A stretch of DNA of 64,000 nucleotides from Xenococcus sp. PCC 7305. GTDB taxonomy: Bacteria; Cyanobacteriota; Cyanobacteriia; Cyanobacteriales; Xenococcaceae. Position 1 is the first letter of the stretch. Every line of letters starts with the position of its first letter. Below, in pieces: positions 52,317-59,899 of this stretch. A model generated the notes under the pieces. The model was not told the origin of the DNA and made no database searches. It saw only the letters and a list, made by a program, of their open reading frames with translations. The stretch spans positions 1 to 64,000 of the forward strand of contig NZ_ALVZ01000219.1 in NCBI RefSeq assembly GCF_000332055.1, given 5' to 3'. A program made the translations under genes and the position numbers.

Positions 52317-53324
52317 CTATAGTTTCATGCCAAATAATTTGTTTTTGTTGATCAAAACATTGCGCTGTTTCTCATTTAATTGATTCTGTATTTGTTCCAA
52401 ATTTTCGGGGAAACTGGCACAACCCCAACTATATGGAGGCTTGTTGGAAGTGTAACAAAAAGAAATCGAGAATCTATCTTCTTTTTCAGGAGGTTTGGCT
52501 CGATGAAATATGTGAGAAGTATTGGTGATAATTACAGTTCCTAGCTTTCCTATACAGCCCTGCCAGTCTTTTTTGGGTACACAATTCATGATGGTTTGAT
52601 CATCAAGGTAACCCAAGTAATAATTCATTTTTTTGACTGTTTCCTGGGTCAAATCTTTGGGGATATATTCATAATGACCTCCATCTAGGCCAACATCATT
52701 AAGATAAACAATGATTTTGACAACTGTGCGGTCTTCTCCATCCAAATGCCAGCTTCTCACCGAGTCTGAAGCGGAACGATTCGTAACGATATCCCGACGT
52801 AGGGAGCATCCATGATAGTAAATAGGTAGCCCAATATAATGTTCAATAATATTGAGAAATCTTTGTTCAATTCCCCATAGGAAAACTTCAGGTCGTTCTT
52901 TAAACTTACCTGGGTCCAAATCCATGAGGACTTGATCTTTGGCCGGAACATCTTTTAGTTCCGCCACCAGATTGGCCATTGTTTTCAGAAAAGCCTGGGT
53001 TGATTCTAGTTGCAAATCTTCGATGGGAATACTAAAAGTCCCGGTTTTTTGTAAGGTCTCTAGAATTGCTTGATCTTCGGCATTTAGTTTTGGTAGTGAT
53101 GCTTTGTACCGAGCGACTTTTGTTGCGTAAGCCTGGTCTGCAAAAGATTTCACTGGGGGGATAGCATAGATGGTCCTTCTTACCTTATAAATAGCTCTTT
53201 TCAGGAATCTTGATATTGGCGCTGTATTAGTTGCGATCAGTTCTTGAAGATGGGAAATGATATCTCGAGAATTGTCTCCTGGTGGTTTAAGTGTATTGCT
53301 CATTTTTGTAAGTTCATTAACCAT
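52317..53324 (-). CDS. 2-oxoglutarate/Fe(II)-dependent oxygenase-like protein
   Basis: The 335-residue protein has the iron-binding HxD in SWHLDGED (His193, Asp195), a distal His in NTSHIFHRA (His274), and an Arg (Arg284, in KEDRFSISFCY) likely to hold 2-oxoglutarate, in the order expected of the double-stranded beta-helix fold. The N-terminal 150 residues are helical and family-specific. The substrate is unknown; similar proteins hydroxylate small molecules or lipids. The start ATG at 53324 lacks a good ribosome site; ATG 53303 is another option. Confidence 0.75.
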   Translation of the reverse strand: MVNELTKMSNTLKPPGDNSRDIISHLQELIATNTAPISRFLKRAIYKVRRTIYAIPPVKSFADQAYATKVARYKASLPKLNAEDQAILETLQKTGTFSIPIEDLQLESTQAFLKTMANLVAELKDVPAKDQVLMDLDPGKFKERPEVFLWGIEQRFLNIIEHYIGLPIYYHGCSLRRDIVTNRSASDSVRSWHLDGEDRTVVKIIVYLNDVGLDGGHYEYIPKDLTQETVKKMNYYLGYLDDQTIMNCVPKKDWQGCIGKLGTVIITNTSHIFHRAKPPEKEDRFSISFCYTSNKPPYSWGCASFPENLEQIQNQLNEKQRNVLINKNKLFGMKL

Positions 53325-53443
53325 AATAAAATTTTAGAATAATAATTCATCAAACCGATAATGTTTGTACTCAAATTCTAGTAAGGTATCCGAGAAAATA
53401 CGTTAAAGTTTTGGTAAAGACAAGAATATTCTGATAAAGAATC

Positions 53444-53755
53444 CTAGAATCTTGATGATTTCATGAAATATTTATTGGTATTTTTATAGAGCCAACTAAG
53501 GAGAATTATAAATTGTCGTATTTTTTGCCATCTCGATTTTAGGATTTGATATTCTTGATGAATCTGAATAATTTTTATTTGCTGTTGCCTAATAATTTGA
53601 GTAGTGCTCTTGAGTTGGCACTTGATAGAAGACTCGTACTCAAGCAAATTATGATTAACTATGGCCATTTTTTCTTTGAAATGCCAAATTCTAATTACTA
53701 GATAAACATTAAATAAAGTCAATAATAGGCTAAGTATTATCGCTAAAAAAATCAT
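53444..53755 (-). CDS. Small membrane protein with coiled coil
   Basis: The 103-residue product has an N-terminal hydrophobic helix (MIFLAIILSLLLTLFNVYLV), then a long Gln/Ile/Lys-rich helix (about 28-75) likely to be a coiled coil, and a second hydrophobic stretch (FIILLSWLY). It is basic. No family was recognised. It is divergent from the LpxB-related gene, 75 bases away. Confidence 0.5.
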   Translation of the reverse strand: MIFLAIILSLLLTLFNVYLVIRIWHFKEKMAIVNHNLLEYESSIKCQLKSTTQIIRQQQIKIIQIHQEYQILKSRWQKIRQFIILLSWLYKNTNKYFMKSSRF

Positions 53756-53830
53756 ATAGAGTAACGCTTAAGATATATGATTGTTAAGATGAATATTCCT
53801 TGAAGAATTTATTATAAATTCACATTTCTA

Positions 53831-55105
53831 ATGAAGTTATTAGTTTTAAGTAATGGTCATGGAGAAGATGCGATCGCAATCTCCATTATAGAACAACTAT
53901 TCACTATTGAAGACAAATTAGAAATTCAAGCATTACCGATTGTGGGGACAGGATATGTCTATAGCAAGCGAGGAATACCAATAATTGGGGAAGTGCAACA
54001 AATGCCTTCTGGCGGCTTTATCTATATGGGAGGAAATCCCCTCTGGGAAGATCTTAATGACGGTTTAATTTCCCTGACGTTCAAACAAATTCAAACAGTA
54101 CGTCGGTGGGGACAAACTGGTGGTGTAATTTTGGCAGTCGGAGACATTGTACCTTTATTGTTTGCCTGGATGAGCGGTTGCAATTATGCTTTTGTGGGCA
54201 CTGCTAAATCAGATTATTATCTGCGGGATTCCCAGGGAGCATGGTTAGCCCGAACTTCTTGGGCGGAAAGAAGACTGGGTTCGGTATATTTGCCCTGGGA
54301 AAGATGGTTAATGAGTTGTCAGCGTAATGTAGCGGCTTTCCCGAGAGATAGTTTGACGACTAATATTTTAAAACGCTCGGGAATTCGAGCTTATGATTTG
54401 GGCAACCCCATGATGGATGGTTTCTCTCTCTCCAATGACCAGGAGCCAATACCCCATTTACAGGGTAATTTATCCCGATCGCCTTTGTCTATTGTCCTGC
54501 TCCCAGGCTCTAGGATGCCTGAAGCACTGAGGAATTGGCAACAAATTATTACTGCTGTTTCTGATGTTATTCAGAAATTTTCTGACCGAGAATTACTGTT
54601 CCTCGGTGCGATCGCACCATCTGTGAATAGCAAGGCATTTCAAGATCAATTATCAGCTCAAGGTTGGCAATTAGTAGCTTCTGATAAGGTATTAATGACT
54701 AGTCGCAATGACGAGAAAGTGTTTTGGCAAAAACAAGATGCAACTTTATGTTTGACACAAAATTCCTATGAGGCATGTTTACAACAGGCAGATTTTGCGA
54801 TCGCAATGGCGGGAACAGCCACAGAACAATTTGTCGGTTTAGGCAAGCCGGCAATCGTTATGGCAGGAGAAGGGCCGCAATGTACTTTTGCTTTTGTCGA
54901 AGCCCAAACTCGGTTGCTGGGATCTTCGGTTACTTTAGTTGCTAATCCTCAAGAAGTGGGCAAGGCGATCGCAAATCTGCTTAGTGATCAGCAAAAATTA
55001 CAAGAGATTTTTCGTAATGGTCAACTCAGAATGGGCAGTCCTGGAGCAGCAAAAAGGATTGCATTAAAACTACAAGAAACTCTATTGAAACAAGTTAAAG
55101 AATAG
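53831..55105 (+). CDS. Lipid-A-disaccharide synthase-related glycosyltransferase
   Basis: The 424-residue protein resembles LpxB: the N-terminal LVLSNGHGEDAIAISI and the C-terminal nucleotide-sugar-binding part with LLPGSRMPEALRNWQ and FAIAMAGTATEQFVGLGKPA. It belongs to a cyanobacterial LpxB-related subfamily, distinct from classical LpxB, so the substrate may be another lipid or glycan. It probably acts at the inner face of the cytoplasmic membrane. The ATG at 53831 has no clear ribosome site. Confidence 0.86.
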   Translation: MKLLVLSNGHGEDAIAISIIEQLFTIEDKLEIQALPIVGTGYVYSKRGIPIIGEVQQMPSGGFIYMGGNPLWEDLNDGLISLTFKQIQTVRRWGQTGGVILAVGDIVPLLFAWMSGCNYAFVGTAKSDYYLRDSQGAWLARTSWAERRLGSVYLPWERWLMSCQRNVAAFPRDSLTTNILKRSGIRAYDLGNPMMDGFSLSNDQEPIPHLQGNLSRSPLSIVLLPGSRMPEALRNWQQIITAVSDVIQKFSDRELLFLGAIAPSVNSKAFQDQLSAQGWQLVASDKVLMTSRNDEKVFWQKQDATLCLTQNSYEACLQQADFAIAMAGTATEQFVGLGKPAIVMAGEGPQCTFAFVEAQTRLLGSSVTLVANPQEVGKAIANLLSDQQKLQEIFRNGQLRMGSPGAAKRIALKLQETLLKQVKE

Positions 55106-55140
55106 GAAATAGATTACTTGTCTCTGTTGTCTATTCCCTA
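55103..55140. terminator. Hairpin between convergent genes
   Basis: TAGGAAATAGA at 55103-55113 pairs with TCTATTCCCTA at 55130-55140 apart from one mismatch. It overlaps the stop of the LpxB-related gene and faces the 130-residue gene. It may end transcription from both sides. T-runs are weak. Confidence 0.4.
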
Positions 55141-55159
55141 TCTCCCTATACCCTAATCT

Positions 55160-55552
55160 CTAGAGCACTGACTCCAATTGTCGAGATTCTTGATTAAGTA
55201 AAGTTATCAACTTCTCATCACCTCTAGCTCTGGCCTTCTGGAGACGACGATTGAGATTTTGACGCACATTTTCCAGATGAGCTTTTTGGATTTTTTGGTC
55301 TTTTAGCTGATACTTCAAAATATTGAAAGCTTCTGAGTTGTTACAGGAAATATGGCAAGTTTTGGGTTTTGCCAGACCATCATGAAATATACTTCCTGGA
55401 GAACGATGTAATTGAGATTCCCGGCTACCTAGATGTCTGGGATAATTTGGCTTCCAAGTTTGCTGTCCATTGTGACTTGTAATTGCCTGTTCTGTAATTT
55501 CTATTGTGGGAGGGGAATATTGATGATTAGAAGAACAATAAGATATTTTCAT
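55160..55552 (-). CDS. Hypothetical protein with a DUF4278-like N-terminus
   Basis: The 130-residue product begins MKISYCSSNHQYSPPTIEIT, which resembles a degenerate DUF4278 start (MKLxYRGxxYxxxPPxxEVxE), and continues with WKPNYPRHLG. The C-terminal half is a basic coiled-coil helix (LKDQKIQKAHLENVRQNLNR). It follows a smaller DUF4278 gene on the same strand, suggesting a related pair. Function is unknown. Two Cys near residue 67-70 (CHISCNN) stand out. Confidence 0.6.
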   Translation of the reverse strand: MKISYCSSNHQYSPPTIEITEQAITSHNGQQTWKPNYPRHLGSRESQLHRSPGSIFHDGLAKPKTCHISCNNSEAFNILKYQLKDQKIQKAHLENVRQNLNRRLQKARARGDEKLITLLNQESRQLESVL

Positions 55553-55716
55553 TTTTAATTATTTTTTATAAATTTAAAAGCGGAAGTGAATCTTAAAATT
55601 ATTTTATTCTTGTGAGAATCCTGTGAGGTTGTTGTGAAAAGAGGGTGTAGATAAAGATCCAACCTCACACCCTACATTTCGGGAACCAACCAAAATCAAA
55701 AAATGTGAAAAAAATT

Positions 55717-55902
55717 TTACCTTTTTGTGTAAGGAACGCCACGATAGGTAAGTTGTGCCGAGCTTTGACGACGCTGTTGTTGTTGGTGAACACGATGCAC
55801 TCTCCATTGAGCCCCCCGATATCTACCACCAACTTGTCCTTCATCAACTGGCAATTCTATATGAGGACTATCATAGGTCTGACCGTGAAAATGTAGTTTC
55901 AT
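55717..55902 (-). CDS. DUF4278 family small protein
   Basis: From ATG 55902 the product is 61 residues: MKLHFHGQTYDSPHIELPVD, then GGRYRGAQWRVH and a Gln-rich stretch, ending LTYRGVPYTKR. The paired K/L-x-Y/F-RG-x-x-Y motifs at both ends are typical of DUF4278. A GGAGA ribosome site lies 8 bases before this ATG, which rules against the longer frame from 55917. Such proteins are numerous in cyanobacteria and their function is unknown. Confidence 0.75.
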   Translation of the reverse strand: MKLHFHGQTYDSPHIELPVDEGQVGGRYRGAQWRVHRVHQQQQRRQSSAQLTYRGVPYTKR

Positions 55903-56062
55903 TTTGAATATCTCCAAGTGAATGAGTTCCTGATGAGGTACTCCATATTTGCTCTTTTACAAGTCAATCATTACACAACTTCCGTATCAGTTGCTACATT
56001 TTCTTGTTTTGTAGAATAGTTTTAATAAAAAAAAATATATCTTCATACTTAATTCGCAAGCG

Positions 56063-56677
56063 TCAATGCTCAATGTGGAGATCGCATTGTCGATAAAGAT
56101 CTTCGAGAGTTGAGTTATTTTCTAGCACCACATCTGCCTGGGCAATTTTTTCTGAAAGAGGTAATTGACTATTGATGCGGGTTAGGGCTTGTTGAAGAGT
56201 TAAATTATTGCGTTGCTGTAATCGAGATAATTGGGTCTTGCGATCGCAACTAACCACCCAGATTTCGGTGACAAGGTGAGTAAGATTGGCCTCAAACAAA
56301 AGAGGAATCGCAAAAACAATTGTTTGGTTGTCCAACCTTTGCTGTTCCAAAACAAAGCGATCGCGAACCACAGGGTGAATTTTACTTTCCAACCAGAGCC
56401 TTTCTGCTGAGTCCGTAAAAATAATATCTCCCAAGACGGAACGATTAAGATTTCCGTCAGCTAGTTTCACGCGATCGCCATAACGAGTAAAAATCTCTTT
56501 CAGAATTGAAGAATTCTGACTGACCGCCTCTTTTGAGTAAACATCAGCATCCAACACCGGTAACTTATAGTGTTGCGCCAAATAACTAGAGACGGTGGTT
56601 TTTCCAGTTGCAATACCACCAGTCAAACCAATAATCCTTTGTTGTTTAGGATCAGCGATTATTTGTGTATTCACCAT
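56063..56677 (-). CDS. coaE: Dephospho-CoA kinase CoaE
   Basis: From ATG 56677 the product is 204 residues; a TTG at 56686 is possible. The P-loop GLTGGIATGKTTVS, the substrate motif LDADVYSKEAV and VFAIPLLFEANL are typical of CoaE, which carries out the last step of coenzyme A synthesis. Length matches the family. It lies after the small basic protein gene on the same strand. Confidence 0.95.
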   Translation of the reverse strand: MVNTQIIADPKQQRIIGLTGGIATGKTTVSSYLAQHYKLPVLDADVYSKEAVSQNSSILKEIFTRYGDRVKLADGNLNRSVLGDIIFTDSAERLWLESKIHPVVRDRFVLEQQRLDNQTIVFAIPLLFEANLTHLVTEIWVVSCDRKTQLSRLQQRNNLTLQQALTRINSQLPLSEKIAQADVVLENNSTLEDLYRQCDLHIEH

Positions 56678-56735
56678 TTCTAGCAATCAATTTTGCAAGA
56701 ATAACTACTTCATAATATACAGACAAATACCAGAA

Positions 56736-57059
56736 CTAGGTTGTTGTAACTGTATTTTCTGCCGTACTAGGTTTAGCACCAGATGAAATATTTGGTTTAG
56801 GTACCGAAGATCTCGGCTGGACTTTTTCAGTTTGAGATCTAGTTTGAGTACTCGCCGACTGACCAGCTTGAGTTTTTTCTGATTGATTATTTTGCGAATT
56901 TTCTGAATTGCCAGAATTTTCGTTCGACTTATTCTCGTCAGTATTATCCTGATATCTTCTATATCTTCCAGTACGACGAGTGGATGCTTTGCGAAATTTA
57001 CGAGCGTTTAGTTTATTGCGTATTGCTTTTTCTTTTTTTGCGTTACGACGTTTAGCCAT
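56736..57059 (-). CDS. Small protein with basic N-terminus and low-complexity tail
   Basis: From ATG 57059 the product is 107 residues. The first 35 are extremely basic (MAKRRNAKKEKAIRNKLNAR, then KFRKASTRRTGRYRRY), suggesting RNA or ribosome binding. The remainder is Asn/Ser/Gln/Thr-rich and disordered. The N-terminal part looks conserved in character, the tail does not. Function is unknown. An upstream in-frame ATG at 57083 is less likely. It follows the second rbp gene on the same strand. Confidence 0.6.
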   Translation of the reverse strand: MAKRRNAKKEKAIRNKLNARKFRKASTRRTGRYRRYQDNTDENKSNENSGNSENSQNNQSEKTQAGQSASTQTRSQTEKVQPRSSVPKPNISSGAKPSTAENTVTTT

Positions 57060-57181
57060 TAATTTTTTCTCTTGAAACAACAAAATTTTCCCAGGACATT
57101 AATTCTACCAATCAGATAACAAAAACTGACTGGTTGACTTCTAAGATGCCCTACGAATTGAAACCTAAATTAATCTTAAGG

Positions 57182-57472
57182 TTAAAAACGATCATCTCGA
57201 CGATTGAAAGATCCTGAGCCTCCTCTATTTTCTCGTTCCCGTGCTTTGTTAACTTTAAGATCACGATCCATCCAGTTTGCGCCATCCAAAGTTTCTATAG
57301 CTTTGGTTTCTTCGGCTTCACTACTCATTTCTACGAAAGCAAATCCACGAAATCTTCCAGTCTCGCGATCCGTTGGGAGATGAACCCGTTTAATGGTTCC
57401 ATACTCGTTAAAAACTTCTTCTATGTCCTCTTTGGTGACTTCGTAAGATAAATTGCCTACATAAATTGACAT
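57182..57472 (-). CDS. Small RRM-domain RNA-binding protein (Rbp family), copy 2
   Basis: The 96-residue protein has one RRM with RNP2 IYVGNL (3-8) and RNP1 RGFAFVEM (about 42-49), and a Gly/Arg tail (RGGSGSFNRRDDRF). It is clearly paralogous to the copy at 1193-1471 (same start MSIYVGNL and the shared PTDRETGR segment). A GGAGGAGA ribosome site lies before the ATG. Likely a cold-responsive RNA-binding protein, by family. Confidence 0.93.
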   Translation of the reverse strand: MSIYVGNLSYEVTKEDIEEVFNEYGTIKRVHLPTDRETGRFRGFAFVEMSSEAEETKAIETLDGANWMDRDLKVNKARERENRGGSGSFNRRDDRF

Positions 57473-57526
57473 TAAATTCGGGTTCTCCTCCGTTGTTTAG
57501 GTAAGAGAGATAAGATTTTGGAGCGG
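57473..57526 (-). promoter_or_regulatory. Conserved 5' leader of rbp copy 2
   Basis: On the minus strand the leader reads TCCAAAATCTTATCTCTC, then TAAAC and GGAGGAGA before the ATG. The core lies at 57504-57517, 31 bases from the start codon, almost the same distance as in copy 1. Retention in two paralogues 56 kb apart supports a functional RNA or operator element. Confidence 0.55.
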
Positions 57527-57721
57527 AGCTTATCAATATCATATATAGATATTCTACAATACTGAGTAAAAATTCTGTCTTAGATCTTTCGTCTCAACCT
57601 AGATACTAACACTTCGTCGGTTTTCCCGAGTCTAAAGCTGTTTTTCAGCTCCGCTGTTTGGGGCCTAATGAGTTTACAATACTTGAGGAAGATAAACCAT
57701 TTTAACTAAATAAAGGCTATT

Positions 57722-58096
57722 ATGTTCAATTTTTCAGGCACTAGACCCAATAATCTAGGAGTAAAAGATGGGAAATTAGCGCCTTGTCCTGAAACTCCCA
57801 ATTGTGTTTCGAGTCAAAGCGAAGCTCCTCAATCCAAGATAGATCCTCTGCCTGCAGTGAGTATTGGTGATCTTAAAAACGTAGTAAGTAATATGGAAGG
57901 AACCACAATTGTCGAGGAAACCGACAATTATCTCTACGCAGAATTTAAGACTAAATTAATGGGCTATGTAGATGATGTCGAGTTTTACTTTGATTCCGAC
58001 GCCAAAGTTGTTCAAGTTCGCTCGGCCTCTCGATTGGGAAAATCAGATTTAGGAGTAAATCGCAAACGTATTGAGGAAATCCGTGCTCAATTGTGA
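57722..58096 (+). CDS. DUF1499 family protein
   Basis: The 124-residue product has the DUF1499 hallmark CPETPNCVSSQ near the start and the C-terminal VQVRSASRLGKSDLGVNRKR. The two Cys in PCPETPNCVSS are characteristic. No signal peptide is present here, unlike many members. The biochemical role of DUF1499 is not established. Its stop overlaps a GTG that opens a short frame in the next spacer. Confidence 0.88.
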   Translation: MFNFSGTRPNNLGVKDGKLAPCPETPNCVSSQSEAPQSKIDPLPAVSIGDLKNVVSNMEGTTIVEETDNYLYAEFKTKLMGYVDDVEFYFDSDAKVVQVRSASRLGKSDLGVNRKRIEEIRAQL

Positions 58097-58189
58097 GCGA
58101 ATCTCAGCCACAGGATTGGGGACCAGCATATCCTAGTCCTCAGTTACTAGCTCAATTATTTTTTAATAGCCATCAATATATTAATCAGG

Positions 58190-58999
58190 ATGTTGCAAAC
58201 ACCACATGTTCTAGATATTCAAGCCAAAATCAAGTCAGAAGGCAATCTGATCGGAGCTGATCTAAGTAAATTGGACTTATACGCGATCGCGTTAAGTAAA
58301 GTCGATTTAGCACAGGCAAATCTTGCCCACACGACGTTAACCAATGCCGATCTGAGTTATGCCAATCTTACGGGGGCCAATTTACAAAAAACAGATCTTA
58401 GAGGAGTTGATTTAACTGGGGCGAACCTCACAGGAGCCAATTTAGAAGGCGCATATATAACTCGCTCCGATCTTCGTCAGGCGAATTTAACCGATGCTAA
58501 TCTCCAGAACGCGAAGCTGGAGCTCGCATTGTATGACAAGGCAACTATTTTCCCAGAAAGCTTTCGTTACAAAACTTCTGGTGCCGTGGGCCCCGGTGCT
58601 GTCCTCAGCGGGAAGTATCTGAACACAGCTGATCTACGGGGAGTCGATTTAACAGGAGCCAAATTAATTGGAGCTTATCTAAGTGGTGCGGATTTGACTG
58701 GAGCTATTTTAGAAGATGTTTCTTTGAGTGGAGCGAATTTGCAAAAAGCAATTCTGACAGGAGCTTGTCTGCGGAACGCCCGTTTAGTAAATGCCGAGTT
58801 GCAAGAAGTTGATCTTAGAGCCACTGATTTGACAGGTGCTGATTTGAGCAATCTTGCCAATATTTCTGGGGCAGATTTTAGTATGGCTGTGGGTTTAAGC
58901 AAAAGCGATCGCGATCGCTTATTGGGCAGTCATCCTCAAGATCAACTCACAACTTGGAACGATTACACCCGCCGCAACACCAATAATAGCTTAATTTAG
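58190..58999 (+). CDS. Pentapeptide repeat protein
   Basis: The 269-residue product consists mainly of A(D/N)Lxx pentapeptides (residues about 17-110 and 148-240), for example ANLTGANLQKTDLRGVDLTG, predicting a right-handed quadrilateral beta-helix. A short interruption (LALYDKATIFPESFRYKTSG) marks a turn between two helices. There is no signal peptide or transmembrane segment. Functions within this family range from regulatory to gyrase-protecting and cannot be told from sequence. It lies 93 bases after the DUF1499 gene. Confidence 0.92.
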   Translation: MLQTPHVLDIQAKIKSEGNLIGADLSKLDLYAIALSKVDLAQANLAHTTLTNADLSYANLTGANLQKTDLRGVDLTGANLTGANLEGAYITRSDLRQANLTDANLQNAKLELALYDKATIFPESFRYKTSGAVGPGAVLSGKYLNTADLRGVDLTGAKLIGAYLSGADLTGAILEDVSLSGANLQKAILTGACLRNARLVNAELQEVDLRATDLTGADLSNLANISGADFSMAVGLSKSDRDRLLGSHPQDQLTTWNDYTRRNTNNSLI

Positions 59000-59091
59000 C
59001 ATAAAGCATTAAAACAATAATTAAATTTTGCCCCTACCAAAATACTTAAGTTCTAAGATAAATTGGTTTTATATTCTATAAGATCAAACTA

Positions 59092-59826
59092 ATGAAAAAA
59101 TTCGTTGAAGTTTTAGCTGACAAAACCTCTCTGATAGAGCGAGCACGAGCGGTCGTAGTCGATAAAATCGTCTCGGCGATAGCGTCTAACGGACAATGCT
59201 CGATTGCTTTAGCAGGAGGTAGTACGCCCAAACCTTTATACGAAGCATTAGCCCAGGAAGATTTACCGTGGGAAAAGATTCATATTTTCTGGGGTGATGA
59301 GCGTTATGTAGCACCAGATCATAAAGATAGTAACCAACGGATGGCGCGCCAGGCTTGGTTAGATAAAGTTGCAATTCCCGAATCCAATATTCATCCTGTT
59401 CCGACTCAAGCTCAAAACCCAACAACCGATGCCGAATCCTATGAAGTAGTAGTCAAAGATTCACTACCCGTTGAAGATGGCACATTTCCCAAGTTTGACA
59501 TCATACTTTTGGGCATGGGGGATGATGGTCATACAGCTTCTCTGTTTCCCCAGACTCCCGTATTAAATGAAACCACTAAGGCGATCGCAGTAGGGAACAA
59601 AGATGGTGAACCGAGAATTACTTTTACCGTGCCACTGATCAATCAAGCCAATTGTGTTTTATTCCTCGTCTCAGGGAAGAATAAACAAACTGCCCTAGAA
59701 CAAGTTTTTGCGCCTCAAGGAGATGCCATAACTTATCCTTCGCGCTTAATTAATCCTCAGGGAGAATTATGGTGGTTGCTAGATCTAGATGCAGGAGCAA
59801 AATTGGAGGCAACAGTTTCTGGTTAA
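59092..59826 (+). CDS. pgl: 6-phosphogluconolactonase
   Basis: The 244-residue protein has the DevB/SOL-type motifs ALAGGSTPKPLYEAL, FWGDERYVAPDHKDSN and ILLGMGDDGHTASLFP, which hold the phosphosugar and catalytic residues. It hydrolyses 6-phosphogluconolactone in the oxidative pentose phosphate pathway, important for dark metabolism in cyanobacteria. Length is normal. The zwf and gnd genes are not in the window. Confidence 0.95.
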   Translation: MKKFVEVLADKTSLIERARAVVVDKIVSAIASNGQCSIALAGGSTPKPLYEALAQEDLPWEKIHIFWGDERYVAPDHKDSNQRMARQAWLDKVAIPESNIHPVPTQAQNPTTDAESYEVVVKDSLPVEDGTFPKFDIILLGMGDDGHTASLFPQTPVLNETTKAIAVGNKDGEPRITFTVPLINQANCVLFLVSGKNKQTALEQVFAPQGDAITYPSRLINPQGELWWLLDLDAGAKLEATVSG

Positions 59827-59899
59827 TTTAGGCTAAGCGGTCAAAGTTTGGGTTAGTTAACACTCTTTCAATTAAAAAGGTGCTGAAAATAAAGTAATT

